NCBI RefSeq assembly: GCF_964048965.1
Contig: NZ_OZ040189.1
Coordinates: forward strand, 310,001-374,000
Direction: 5' to 3'
Source: Tenacibaculum sp. 190130A14a
Lineage (GTDB): Bacteria; Bacteroidota; Bacteroidia; Flavobacteriales; Flavobacteriaceae
DNA: 64,000 bases
Made by a program: the position numbers and the translations under genes. The notes beneath the pieces are model-generated. The model was not told the DNA's origin, ran no database searches, and was given only the letters and a program-made list of their open reading frames with translations. Below are positions 27,204 through 37,956 of the stretch, in pieces (positions within the stretch are counted from its first letter, which is position 1; each line of letters begins with the position of its first letter).

Positions 27204-27539
27204 ATGAATGCACTTAAAAACAGAGTACAGTTAATAGGAAACCTAGGTAACACACCAGAAGTAATCACTTTAGATAGTGGTAAAAAACTAGCTAAATTTT
27301 CTTTAGCAACAAACGAGACTTATAAAAATAGTCAGGGACAAAAAGTAACAGATACACAATGGCATTATATTGTTGCTTGGAACAAAACTGCAGAAATTAT
27401 TGAGCAATATCTACAAAAGGGTAGCGAAGTAATCATTGAAGGAAAACTAACTTCAAGATCATTTGAAGATAGCGAAGGACATAAACGATATGTAACAGAG
27501 GTTGTTTGTAATGAATTACTAATGTTAGGAAACAAGTAG
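27204..27539 (+). CDS. ssb: Single-stranded DNA-binding protein
   Basis: A 111-residue OB-fold protein beginning NALKNRVQLIGNLGNTPEV, with FSLATNETYKNSQGQKVTDTQWHYIVAW (two parts) and GSEVIIEGKLTSRSFED. It ends at the OB fold and lacks the long tail with the acidic DDxPF end of replicative SSB proteins, so it is probably a secondary SSB. A -7 box (GATATTTG) lies 58 bases upstream. Confidence 0.92.
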   Translation: MNALKNRVQLIGNLGNTPEVITLDSGKKLAKFSLATNETYKNSQGQKVTDTQWHYIVAWNKTAEIIEQYLQKGSEVIIEGKLTSRSFEDSEGHKRYVTEVVCNELLMLGNK

Positions 27540-27591
27540 AGGGGAGAATTGCTACATCACCGCTAGAAAAGAAATTGAAAAATAAAGAATA

Positions 27592-27621
27592 AAACGGGCT
27601 AAATTGTTTAGCTCGTTTTTT
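27592..27621. terminator. Terminator between ssb and the TonB receptor gene
   Basis: Stem AAACGGGCTAAA / TTTAGCTCGTTT (one wobble) with T run; works for both converging genes. Confidence 0.8.
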
Positions 27622-30124
27622 AGTTAAAATAAAAACGTACTAAAACGTTTGTGGTAAGTCCTAATGATAATCGAGTAAACTTATCTACTTCGTTTGCACT
27701 TTGATTAATGCGATAATAGTTGTTAATAGCATTTTCACTACCTGTAACATTCCAAACAGCAACTCCAAAATCAGCTCCTACTTCTTCAGAGATTTTATAT
27801 CGATAGGTAGCGGAAGCATCCATTCTAAAATAGTTTGATAATCTGCTGTTATTTGCATTTCCAAAGTTGATACTATTGTTAACTATTTCTTGGTTTTCTA
27901 CAGGTTGAGAAGTAGGTTTTCCAGTTTGGTAGTTAATTCCTGCCGAAATTTTGAAAGCCTTGTAAGTATAGGTGTTACCAAGTGTAATTGAATGTGTAAA
28001 ATCAAAATTACTTGGAAAATTGCGATCTTCTAGATTTTTAAAGGTGTACTTGTTTTTTAAGAAGGAATAACTTAACCAAGTGTTGAGATTTTTAAGTTTT
28101 TTTCGTGCTAAAAACTCTGCACCCCAAACATTGTAACTTCCTTTTGCTTTCTCAAACTCATATTTTGTAGTAAAACTTTGACTTTGCGTGGTAATTCCGT
28201 TTACTGTTTTATAATAACCTTTAGCATCAAGTAACAATGATTTGTTTTTATAACTGATTCCAAATGATAATTGTTTGCTTGTTATTACAGGGATTTCATC
28301 GTCATCAGACAATTGCCAACGCCTTTTTTCAATTCCTAAAAAATCATTTTGAAAGTTGATAATTTGTGAAACATTTTGATGTTTAAACTCTCCTAATACT
28401 TCTGTAGTAATCTTAGATGATATTTTCTTATGTACACTAATTCGAGGCTCAATAATGGTTTTATTAAACTTTTCAATATAGTTGAATCTAATCCCGGGTT
28501 TTATGATAAAATCATTTTCTAGGTTTTGGAACTGGATTTGAGCAAAAAGAGCATGTTCTCTAATTACGTCAGAACGTAGCCTAAGGAATCTGGGATTATC
28601 AACATCATTTAAATTAGTCACTTTAGATTCTGTGAAATTATACCCCAAATTATACTTCCAGTTATATTTATGATAACTTGCTTGTAACTTAGCCCCAGAT
28701 TCAGACACAATGTTTTCCTGTAAAAAACGTTGATTGTCAAAAATATTTACATTAATAGCTTGCAGTTTGTAATCAGTTTCATACAGATTTAACTGTGTAG
28801 AAAAATCATCTGTCCAGTTTCTTTTATAACTAATTCCTCCTGCGATAGTATTTTGAGATAAACTACTTTGTTTCGTCTCTACATTCGTGTTTATTGTAGC
28901 GGTTTCATCAAAAGTTAAGTCGTTATTAATAGTGATGAAATTAATGCGAATTTCATCTTTTTTACTAGGCTTGTATAGCCAACGAAGTGAAGTGTCGTAA
29001 AATTTAAACTCTTGATTAGAGTTCGTCACATTGATACTGTTGTTTTGTACTTCTGTATTCTGTGTAACACGTTCAAAATACTCTTCATAAGTAGGTGTTC
29101 TTACCCATTCATCAATTGATCTTCTTGCTGCAATTTGTAAGGATGATTTTTTCCCTAAAGGGAGATCCAAAAACGCGTTGGCATTGATAAAATTTAAACT
29201 AGCACTTCCTTTCAACTCTTTTTGAATCTTATCATCAGTTTTCATGTGGATTGTTCCTGAAACTCCATTAGAAAAAGAAGCATCTGTTCCGTTAGTGATA
29301 ACAATTGCTTTTTGTGTAATTTGTGGATTAAAACTAGAAATAAGTCCAAAGAAATGACCAGATTGATACATTTTAATATCATCCCAAAGAATAAGGTTTT
29401 GATCGTGAGATCCACCTCTTATATTAATATTAGAAACTGTTTCATCTGCACTTTGTATACCAGGTAATGCCTGTATCGAGTGAAGTACATCTGTTTCAAT
29501 TAAACCTGGAAGTAATGAAAATTCAGAAAAGTTAATAGCAATACTTCCGTCAGCCACCTTATCTATTCCTTTTACCAAATATCCAGTTAGTGAAACATGA
29601 CTTAGTTTTTCTTCCTGTTCTTGTAGGTAAATAGTTTTACATTCATTTTTTGAAAAAGATGCCAACGTAAGTGTAACGGGTTGATGTCCTAAAAATCGAA
29701 TGGTTATTTTCTCAGATGGAAAACGAACTTTGGTTTCAAAATACCCTTGTTGATTGCTAACCGTATTGCTAAAGTTTGTATGAATGGTAGCTCCTTCTAA
29801 AATTGACTGATCCACAAAGCTTTTTAAAAATCCACAAACCTTATATACTTTAGAAATACTATAATGATTTGCATCTATTTTTGTGAAAATTAGCGAGGTT
29901 TGAGACTCAATGTTTTTAAATTTATGAACTAAAGAGGTTTCTTTCGAAATTGGGCGTATGCTGATATTTTCAATTAAATCACTGTTGTAATTAAACCGAA
30001 TAGTATGTTGGTTAGAGATCTCTTCGAGTATGTTTTTTAAGGGTAGTTTACTTTGCGCAGTAAGTATGAAATTGCTTAAAAAAAATATCCAAAAAGTAAT
30101 GTAATTCCTTTTAGTTTGGGTCAT
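27620..30124 (-). CDS. TonB-dependent receptor with STN domain
   Basis: An 834-residue outer membrane protein: signal peptide (ending LTAQ), then a Secretin/TonB short N-terminal domain (LKNILEEISNQHTIRFNYN, residues 29-90) that talks to FecR. A carboxypeptidase-like strand domain follows, then a plug domain (about 200-310, with NINIRGGSHDQNL) and a 22-strand barrel ending RFYFN. With the overlapping FecR gene and the sigma factor it forms a trans-envelope signalling set. The ligand is unknown. Confidence 0.93.
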   Translation of the reverse strand: MTQTKRNYITFWIFFLSNFILTAQSKLPLKNILEEISNQHTIRFNYNSDLIENISIRPISKETSLVHKFKNIESQTSLIFTKIDANHYSISKVYKVCGFLKSFVDQSILEGATIHTNFSNTVSNQQGYFETKVRFPSEKITIRFLGHQPVTLTLASFSKNECKTIYLQEQEEKLSHVSLTGYLVKGIDKVADGSIAINFSEFSLLPGLIETDVLHSIQALPGIQSADETVSNINIRGGSHDQNLILWDDIKMYQSGHFFGLISSFNPQITQKAIVITNGTDASFSNGVSGTIHMKTDDKIQKELKGSASLNFINANAFLDLPLGKKSSLQIAARRSIDEWVRTPTYEEYFERVTQNTEVQNNSINVTNSNQEFKFYDTSLRWLYKPSKKDEIRINFITINNDLTFDETATINTNVETKQSSLSQNTIAGGISYKRNWTDDFSTQLNLYETDYKLQAINVNIFDNQRFLQENIVSESGAKLQASYHKYNWKYNLGYNFTESKVTNLNDVDNPRFLRLRSDVIREHALFAQIQFQNLENDFIIKPGIRFNYIEKFNKTIIEPRISVHKKISSKITTEVLGEFKHQNVSQIINFQNDFLGIEKRRWQLSDDDEIPVITSKQLSFGISYKNKSLLLDAKGYYKTVNGITTQSQSFTTKYEFEKAKGSYNVWGAEFLARKKLKNLNTWLSYSFLKNKYTFKNLEDRNFPSNFDFTHSITLGNTYTYKAFKISAGINYQTGKPTSQPVENQEIVNNSINFGNANNSRLSNYFRMDASATYRYKISEEVGADFGVAVWNVTGSENAINNYYRINQSANEVDKFTRLSLGLTTNVLVRFYFN

Positions 30125-31010
30125 CAGAAATAATAATTTCTGTTTTATTCTTAATATTATACGTTAGATTAAAGGGATGAGTGATTGCTTTAATTGCACT
30201 TTCTAAGTTAGTGTGTGTAAATGCCCCTGTAAAATAAATCTCTTTGTTTTGTATGTTAGAAATCACAGTAACCTTATACTGTTTCTCTAATTCTGTTATA
30301 ACGTCTTTTAACAATACACGCTCAAAAATACTTTGGTTATGTAACCATTGCGGTGTAGCAATAACAATGTTTCTTTTTTCTTCTGAGGTATTTGTTAAAA
30401 CGAATTCAGAACCAGCAGGGAGTTTTACTGTTTTTTCATTATAACGTACTTCTACCAAACCTTCATAACAAGAAACCCTGAAAAGACCATCTCTAGAAAC
30501 AACGTTAAATTCGGTACCTAAAACACTAACAGTTCCGTAAGAAGTATTTACATCAAAACGACTTCCTTTTTCTACATCAAAAAAGGCTTCACCCTTTAGG
30601 TCAAGATTTCTATTTTCTTCCCAGTTTTTTGATTGGTATTCTAATTTAGAAAGTTCATTTAACTGAACAACAGAATGATCTGGAAGTGTTATGGTTTTAC
30701 TTTCGGAATATTGCGTGTCAAATTCTTTTATTGAAGGATTGTTCACAAAATAGAATAGTGAAAAACCAATAATTAGAGCTGCCGCAATTCTTGGAATTAT
30801 TTTCTTCCAATTGGTGTTGTTTTTAGCAGATAAACGATTCTCTAAAGTTTCAAATGAAGTAACTTGAGCGTGTTTTTTAGCATTAAACCGTTGTCCTTCT
30901 TCAATAATTTCATTAAAAAAAGGAGCATCCTCTAAAGCATCAAAAGCAACTTGCTCATCAGGCGTTAGTTCATTTTTTAACCATTTTTCTATTAACTCAT
31001 TTTTCTCCAT
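30111..31010 (-). CDS. FecR family anti-sigma regulator
   Basis: A 299-residue protein: cytoplasmic N-terminal part (about residues 1-70), one helix (PRIAAALIIGFSLFYFV, about 76-92), then a periplasmic FecR domain. The domain has the LPDHSVVQLNELSKLEYQ, LKGEAFFDVEK and VLGTEFNVVSR motifs and a C-terminal STN-like domain (about 225-299). It controls the sigma factor in response to the receptor. The stop overlaps the receptor start. Confidence 0.93.
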   Translation of the reverse strand: MEKNELIEKWLKNELTPDEQVAFDALEDAPFFNEIIEEGQRFNAKKHAQVTSFETLENRLSAKNNTNWKKIIPRIAAALIIGFSLFYFVNNPSIKEFDTQYSESKTITLPDHSVVQLNELSKLEYQSKNWEENRNLDLKGEAFFDVEKGSRFDVNTSYGTVSVLGTEFNVVSRDGLFRVSCYEGLVEVRYNEKTVKLPAGSEFVLTNTSEEKRNIVIATPQWLHNQSIFERVLLKDVITELEKQYKVTVISNIQNKEIYFTGAFTHTNLESAIKAITHPFNLTYNIKNKTEIIISDDPN

Positions 31011-31056
31011 TATTCCTCTTTATATATATAAAACAACTTGCTTACTTATTGTCCCA

Positions 31057-31632
31057 TTATTTTTTATTCAATTCTTCTAATTGCTCTTTTAGCTTTTTAA
31101 AAGCTGCATAAATTTTATGCTCAGCAACTTTTTTAGTGATTCCCATAACTTCAGCAACTTCTTTGTGGGTTTTTCCATCAATTTTACTCAGCATAAAAGC
31201 AACACGTTCTTCTTCTTTTAAACTAGCTAAAGCTTTTTCATATCGTTGTAAAAACTCTTTTTTTCGCAGAACAAATTCAGGAGACTCATTGGTATAGTCG
31301 TTTGGTTTTACTTCCTGATATTTGAGAACTACCTTTTGATGTTTCACTGCATTTAACATTAAATTATTAGCAACAGTATATAGAAATGATTTTGCTTTTT
31401 CTGGAGTTACTTTAGCACAGTTTTCCCAAAGTTTAATAAAAGCATCTTGTGCTTTGTCACTTGGGTTTAACATATCACCATACTTATAATATAAAAAGTT
31501 ACTAAGCCCTTGCGCATATTTTTCATAAATCGCGGCGAAGTGCTTTTTGTCACATATATTTTCAAATAAAGACTTTGACAAACTTAAGGAGGGTTTAAAA
31601 ACTTTAGAAAGATAGAAATTTTTTTGGGACAT
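31057..31632 (-). CDS. ECF-type RNA polymerase sigma factor
   Basis: A 191-residue sigma-70 family protein. Region 2 is seen in YKYGDMLNPSDKAQDAFIKLWENCAKV and region 4 in LKEEERVAFMLSKIDGKTHKEVAEVMGITKKVAEHKIY (described in parts; about residues 130-180). It is first in a sigma-FecR-receptor operon, the usual Bacteroidota order. Confidence 0.93.
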   Translation of the reverse strand: MSQKNFYLSKVFKPSLSLSKSLFENICDKKHFAAIYEKYAQGLSNFLYYKYGDMLNPSDKAQDAFIKLWENCAKVTPEKAKSFLYTVANNLMLNAVKHQKVVLKYQEVKPNDYTNESPEFVLRKKEFLQRYEKALASLKEEERVAFMLSKIDGKTHKEVAEVMGITKKVAEHKIYAAFKKLKEQLEELNKK

Positions 31633-31680
31633 TTAAAAATGAAGTTGTTTTAGAATAAAGACGAATTAAAAAACAGATTT

Positions 31681-33102
31681 ATGAGAACTTTAAAATCCAC
31701 CTTGTTATTACTAAGTACAATTCTGATTCTTTTTTCATGTAGAACAGAAGAACTTAAAATTATAGATCCACCTGTACAAAAAGCTCTTGTAGAAGACTCG
31801 CCTGTTGTGAAATTAATGAACAGAGCAGTTTTAAGAGATGGATCAAAAGATAATATTATAGATAAAGCTAGTTGCTTAAGTATTAAATTACCAGTTACGG
31901 TAGTGGTTAATTCTAAGGAAATTACTATTGATAGTGAAGACGGTTATGAAGAAATAGAAGCTATTTTTGATTTATTTGATGATGATGTAGATACTTTAGA
32001 AATTAAATATCCGATAGAAGTTATTTTAAGTGATCACACTATAGTTACCGTAAATTCAGACGATGAATTGGAAAACTTAACTAAAGACTGTAAGGGAGAA
32101 AATGAAGAAGATGACGATATCGAATGTTTAGATTTTGAATATCCTTTTACGGCCTCTGTGTTTAATGAAAACAATGATTTAATCTTAACCATAACCCTTG
32201 AAGATGATGAGCAGTTGTATGAATTATTACATGATTTGAAAAAATATGCTGCCGTTACAATCAATTTTCCTATCAACGTTAAATTATCGAGCGGAACCGT
32301 TCTTACAATTAACAGTTTAGAAGAGTTGGAAGAAGCTATTAGTAGCGCAGTTAATAGTTGCGATGAAGATGATGATAATGACTATGAAGATGATGATTGC
32401 GATGATTGTACCACCGATATCCTTAAAGAATTTTTTGAAAAGTGTGATGAGTGGAAAGTAGATAAGTTAAAAGTTAACGACGTAGATTATACAGATGATT
32501 ATGAAAAGGCTACTTTTTACTTTAGAGAAGATGGGTCTATTAAAGTAACTAAAAATGGAAACATATATGAAGGAGAATGGGAAGCATCAGGAGACGCAAA
32601 TGATATTATGATTACGATTAATGTAGATGGTTTAGATAAGTTTAATAAAACATGGACCCTACATGAATTAGATGATGAAGATGATGAAGTTCAAGTTAGT
32701 CTGTACTCTGGAGATGATAAAGTACGTTTTGAAAGTTTCTGTAACCAAGGGAGTAATAGTGGAGATAACTTAAGCGAAGTATTAATAGCTGTAAATAGTG
32801 TTTGGGTAGTAGAGAAGTATTTAGAAAATGGAGAAAATAAAACGGAAGATTTTGAACCATATGAGTTTTATTTTGAGTCTTCAGGTGAAGTAAAAGCAAA
32901 AACTGCTACTACTGTAGATAACGGAGAATGGAAATCATTTAATGATGGAACAGTGTTATTTATGGAGTTCCCTTCTCATGATATTTTAGAAAGGCTTAAT
33001 GAAGATTGGAAGGTTATAGAGATTTCAGATACTCAAATAATGTTAAAGACCTACGATAGTAGTGGAGCAATTGAAAACATGTTGGTTTTCAATAAAAAAT
33101 AG
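31681..33102 (+). CDS. Acidic lipoprotein with two duplicated domain types
   Basis: A 473-residue protein with a lipobox (ILILFSC, Cys 20) and many Asp/Glu residues. Two copies of a roughly 130-residue unit follow, each alternating a strand pattern 'hydrophobic-YP/FP-hydrophobic' with 'TVNSDDELE' or 'TINSLEELE' and ending in a Cys. Then come two lipocalin-like beta modules with YFREDGSIKV and YFESSGEVKA. It is divergently transcribed, 48 bases from the sigma factor gene, and so may be a target of that sigma factor. Family not recognised. Confidence 0.8.
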   Translation: MRTLKSTLLLLSTILILFSCRTEELKIIDPPVQKALVEDSPVVKLMNRAVLRDGSKDNIIDKASCLSIKLPVTVVVNSKEITIDSEDGYEEIEAIFDLFDDDVDTLEIKYPIEVILSDHTIVTVNSDDELENLTKDCKGENEEDDDIECLDFEYPFTASVFNENNDLILTITLEDDEQLYELLHDLKKYAAVTINFPINVKLSSGTVLTINSLEELEEAISSAVNSCDEDDDNDYEDDDCDDCTTDILKEFFEKCDEWKVDKLKVNDVDYTDDYEKATFYFREDGSIKVTKNGNIYEGEWEASGDANDIMITINVDGLDKFNKTWTLHELDDEDDEVQVSLYSGDDKVRFESFCNQGSNSGDNLSEVLIAVNSVWVVEKYLENGENKTEDFEPYEFYFESSGEVKAKTATTVDNGEWKSFNDGTVLFMEFPSHDILERLNEDWKVIEISDTQIMLKTYDSSGAIENMLVFNKK

Positions 33103-33138
33103 TTACTCCCAATTAATTCCTTTTATTTATTCTTGATG

Positions 33139-33175
33139 AACCAGCCAGTTAGTTAGTTACTCGGCTGGTTTTTTT
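33139..33175. terminator. Terminator after the lipoprotein gene
   Basis: Stem AACCAGCC / GGCTGGTT (one extra pair) with a 15-base loop and a T run; it overlaps the last codons of the convergent WYL gene. Confidence 0.75.
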
Positions 33176-34185
33176 GAGTCTTCTTTTAAGGTGTACCTGT
33201 GATGTGCTCGATGTAATTTTTTCTGAATACGTTCTCGTAGTCTTTGAGGTTTTAGTACTTCAATACTATCTCCAAAACCAAGAATTAAACGTTCTAATTC
33301 AAAATTTGGGATAACCAAAATATTAAAAATTGATCCTTCTTCAGTTTGTTTTATTAATCGTTGTGATTTATGAAAGGGCTTAGTAATTACATACGGAGCA
33401 TTTGCTTTATCAACCCAAAAAGAGATGCGTTGAGGTCGAGCGTTTGAAACTGTCACACCAACCACATCTTTATAATAAAGATCTCCTTCAATCATTTTAT
33501 CAATATAGGTTACATCTTTTAAAACTTTAATGGAACTAATACGATCTAAAGCAAAGGTGGTTTCTGTATTTTTTACCAAAGCCAATAAGAACCACCGGTT
33601 GTTGAATTCCTTCAATAATTGTGGGTGTAATGTAATGGTATTGGGTTTATCTGCTTTAAAAGATTGATATACGATTTCAATGACTGTTTTCTGTTGAATA
33701 GCATTATACAAAGGGTCGATAAATTCTAACCCCTTTAACTGTTCATTTTTATCTAAATGAATAATAGCTCTGTTCTCTTTTTGAGAAGAATACACAGAAT
33801 CTTCGAGTCTCTGTAAAACACCATCCATCTCTTTAAATAAGGAAAAATCTTTGAATTGACGTAACACCTGAATGGCATCATTCATTACTTTTACATCATT
33901 CTCCGTTACAGGAATGTTCATAATAGAATACCCTTCTTCGGCATATCGATAATACTTACGTTGGTATACTTCAATAGGAGCATTATATCCTAATTTATCA
34001 CTACGCATCATTTGTATATCTAGCTGAACAGTTCGTTTGCTTACGTATACATCTTTTCCTTCATATTCATATAAAGCATCAGAACAAGCATCAATTAAAT
34101 CATCTAAGGTCCATCGACGCAAGGTATTTCGTAAACACTGATCAATTGTTTTATATCGGATTAAAGCGTTTTTATTAGAGGCCAT
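33157..34185 (-). CDS. WYL domain transcriptional regulator
   Basis: A 342-residue regulator. The N-terminal 70 residues form a winged-helix-like DNA-binding part, although the opening DQCLRNTLRRWTLDDLIDAC is unusual. A linker follows, then the WYL domain (about residues 160-250, with LKEFNNRWFLLALVKN and FALDRISSI) and a C-terminal WCX extension. WYL proteins sense ligands or nucleic acids, and such regulators often sit beside RtcB or defence genes. It is divergent from the rtcB island and one base from the HD gene. Confidence 0.9.
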   Translation of the reverse strand: MASNKNALIRYKTIDQCLRNTLRRWTLDDLIDACSDALYEYEGKDVYVSKRTVQLDIQMMRSDKLGYNAPIEVYQRKYYRYAEEGYSIMNIPVTENDVKVMNDAIQVLRQFKDFSLFKEMDGVLQRLEDSVYSSQKENRAIIHLDKNEQLKGLEFIDPLYNAIQQKTVIEIVYQSFKADKPNTITLHPQLLKEFNNRWFLLALVKNTETTFALDRISSIKVLKDVTYIDKMIEGDLYYKDVVGVTVSNARPQRISFWVDKANAPYVITKPFHKSQRLIKQTEEGSIFNILVIPNFELERLILGFGDSIEVLKPQRLRERIQKKLHRAHHRYTLKEDSKKPAE

Positions 34186-34797
34186 TTATAAATTGTTTAG
34201 TTCATTAGTTAAATTGATACGCGCTTGCTTTTCAAATAAATCATTAAAAGTTTTAGAACCATAAATAGCTTCTTTATCTAAAAAATGTTGCAGTACTTTT
34301 TTACGACCTTTTTTATACATAAACCTTGGAACTAACTGATATTCTTTACGAATCAACTTTGTATAATTAGTATAAACCGCCGAAGACTTTCCTAATATGG
34401 TAAGATCGAAATCAACTAAAAATTGTGTGTCATTATCGGAAGCTTGGTGAGTTTTTGTAGCGATAATTTGCCGGTAAATACTTTCTAAAGAAGACTTTGA
34501 TAAAATACGTTCTAATTCAAGTAAAGCAAAATCTGCACTCTTTTCTTCGTTGTCTTTGTTCCAGATATTGTAAATCACATCATGATAAAAAATAGAAAAA
34601 GCAACGATATCTGAATTTTCTAAATGCTCTTGGTATTCATCAAAATAAGAAAATAGTTCTTTTAAATGTGTTAAGTTATGATAAGCTCTATGTGACTCTG
34701 AATATTTTTGATGAAGGTTGGTCCAAAGCTTCTGAATATGTGCTTTGTTAGTGGTATATTTCTCTAAAAGACGAAAGAACCTATTTTCTAAATCCAT
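34186..34797 (-). CDS. HD-superfamily metal-dependent phosphohydrolase
   Basis: A 203-residue predicted hydrolase. His and Asp residues of the HD site are in AYHNLTHLKELFSYF, AFSIFYHDVIYN (about residues 79-90) and KTHQASDNDTQFLVDFDLTILG. Such proteins are usually annotated only as 'predicted HD phosphohydrolase' and recur next to RtcB, which suggests action on nucleotides or RNA ends. It precedes the WYL gene in a two-gene operon. Confidence 0.85.
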   Translation of the reverse strand: MDLENRFFRLLEKYTTNKAHIQKLWTNLHQKYSESHRAYHNLTHLKELFSYFDEYQEHLENSDIVAFSIFYHDVIYNIWNKDNEEKSADFALLELERILSKSSLESIYRQIIATKTHQASDNDTQFLVDFDLTILGKSSAVYTNYTKLIRKEYQLVPRFMYKKGRKKVLQHFLDKEAIYGSKTFNDLFEKQARINLTNELNNL

Positions 34798-34833
34798 ATT
34801 GTTTTTTTGTAAAAATCATAAAATAATTTTTAG

Positions 34834-34852
34834 TACGCAAAAACATTGCGTA
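34834..34852. promoter_or_regulatory. Inverted repeat between the divergent HD-WYL and rtcB genes (candidate operator)
   Basis: TACGCAA-AAACA-TTGCGTA is a perfect 7-bp inverted repeat. It lies just upstream of a -7 box (AATATTTG, ending at 34869) for the plus-strand rtcB gene and 37 bases from the HD start. Its symmetry and place suit an operator for the WYL regulator; binding is inference. Confidence 0.55.
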
Positions 34853-34900
34853 ATAGTGTTAAATATTTGCAGTGTGATTAAGAAAAAGTCTTCGTTTTAG

Positions 34901-36343
<1,443 letters not shown>

Positions 36344-36401
36344 ATCATAGAAATCTAAGAAACACGTTTTATAATCAACATACCTAAAAAGAGAAGCTAT
36401 A

Positions 36402-37112
36402 ATGGCAATAAGTTCTTTAGAAAAATCAATTGAGTATCTGTACGAGGTATTTTCTCCATATAAAGTTTCTGGAAATTTAAGAGAAAGAAGTTGTGAGTGT
36501 TGTGTTACAAATGAAGATATTACAAGATTATTATCTAAGTCATTACATGAGTTAGAAGTTAATGATATTAATAAATTTACTAGTAAGGCTGTTACAACCT
36601 TTGGAGATGAACAAGATTACAAACATTTTTTACCAAGGATACTTGAATTGGTTGCTATCTCTGAAGATTCACTTATAGATGATTTTTTAACTTTTGAAAA
36701 ATTAAATTATCTAGAATGGGAAACATGGAATAACAAGGAAATAATAGCTGTTGATTTATTCTTTTATTACCAATTTGAAAACTCTTTGAAAAACGAAAAT
36801 GTATCAATTGAATATTTTAATTCTTCTCTAGAATTGATTTGTAAGTATAAGAGTATAGATACAGTGATTAAAATATGGGAGTATAATTTTTCTATACTCT
36901 CTGTGAAATTTATTGTTAATTATGTTTTATTAGGTTCAATGATAGACCTATCTCAACATCAAAAAGAAATATTGGAAGAATGGTTTCATAGCGAGTACAT
37001 TTTAAATCAGTTATCTAAACAGTTCTTTAAAGAGCATTTTAACGAAGAGTTTAAAGAAAGAATCTCCATAGTTTATACCATTTTGGAAAATAATAATAAA
37101 CTTAATTCGTAA
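36402..37112 (+). CDS. Hypothetical protein, RtcB island (236 aa)
   Basis: An acidic, mostly alpha-helical protein without signal peptide or membrane segments. A CECC cluster lies near residue 31 (RERSCECCVTNED) and the segment DEQDYKHFLPRILELVAIS near residue 68. I cannot name the family. It begins 58 bases after rtcB and is co-directional with the following genes, so it is probably part of the same transcript. Confidence 0.8.
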   Translation: MAISSLEKSIEYLYEVFSPYKVSGNLRERSCECCVTNEDITRLLSKSLHELEVNDINKFTSKAVTTFGDEQDYKHFLPRILELVAISEDSLIDDFLTFEKLNYLEWETWNNKEIIAVDLFFYYQFENSLKNENVSIEYFNSSLELICKYKSIDTVIKIWEYNFSILSVKFIVNYVLLGSMIDLSQHQKEILEEWFHSEYILNQLSKQFFKEHFNEEFKERISIVYTILENNNKLNS

Positions 37113-37117
37113 GTAGA

Positions 37118-37951
37118 GTGGTTGTTAGTAGTAAAAAAAATGAAAAAGAAATCGAGTATTTGGATACTATAGATTTTAAAGACGTTATCTATATAACAGA
37201 AGACAATGAAATCTATAGAAAGGAGCGTTTAGTTAAAGTGATAGGATTACCAGTATTAGTAGCTCCTATAGTTAAAATAGTTTCAAAAGAATTATTCATT
37301 TTAATAAATAAAAATGAAAGTAGAGAAAATAATTGCTGGCTTATCGATAATTACGGTAACATTGAAAAATCATTTTTTATTGATTGTCCTTTAGAACTTA
37401 TTACTACTCAAAAATATATAATAGCCTCTTATAGTGATTCTATGATGGATATAGGGTCTGAGTTTGGAGATGCACAATTAGTTGTTTTTGATTACCAAGG
37501 AAATATTGTTTTTAAATACAATTCTGATAAAAATAAAAGTAGGATAGAATTTTTGGAGATTAAGTGTTTTTTAAAAAAAGACGAGTCTACTATTTTATTT
37601 ATGTCCTATGGAAAAACAAAGTCAAAAAATGATTTTTCAATAGTATCGTTTAGCTTGATTGATTTTTCATCAAGAGAATTGTTTGAACTCTCTGATCTTA
37701 AAATAAAAAATGAAAAGCTTTATTTTACAGCTTTTATAGTAAAACATGATCAATGGTTTTTTCTTTGTCAACAAGATAGATATCATATTGTTGTTTACAG
37801 CCTAGGTCCTGGCGATAATTTGGAATTATACAAAAAAATAAGAGGTGTTGTTATAAAACCAATAATAGGATTGATTAATCAAGGGGTTCAAATCAAAGTT
37901 TGTACAGATATTAATATGAAAAAATCAGAATTGATCTCTATAAATATTTAG
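37118..37951 (+). CDS. Hypothetical beta-propeller-like protein (277 aa)
   Basis: The protein has repeated patterns of strand-turn-strand such as CWLIDNYGNIEKSF and LVVFDYQGNIVFKY, suggesting a beta-propeller. A GTG is used as start; the nearby ATG is in another frame. No signal peptide is seen, so it is cytoplasmic. The gene follows its neighbour after five bases. No function can be assigned; a scaffold in RNA repair is only a guess. Confidence 0.72.
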   Translation: MVVSSKKNEKEIEYLDTIDFKDVIYITEDNEIYRKERLVKVIGLPVLVAPIVKIVSKELFILINKNESRENNCWLIDNYGNIEKSFFIDCPLELITTQKYIIASYSDSMMDIGSEFGDAQLVVFDYQGNIVFKYNSDKNKSRIEFLEIKCFLKKDESTILFMSYGKTKSKNDFSIVSFSLIDFSSRELFELSDLKIKNEKLYFTAFIVKHDQWFFLCQQDRYHIVVYSLGPGDNLELYKKIRGVVIKPIIGLINQGVQIKVCTDINMKKSELISINI

Positions 37952-37956
37952 CTTTT

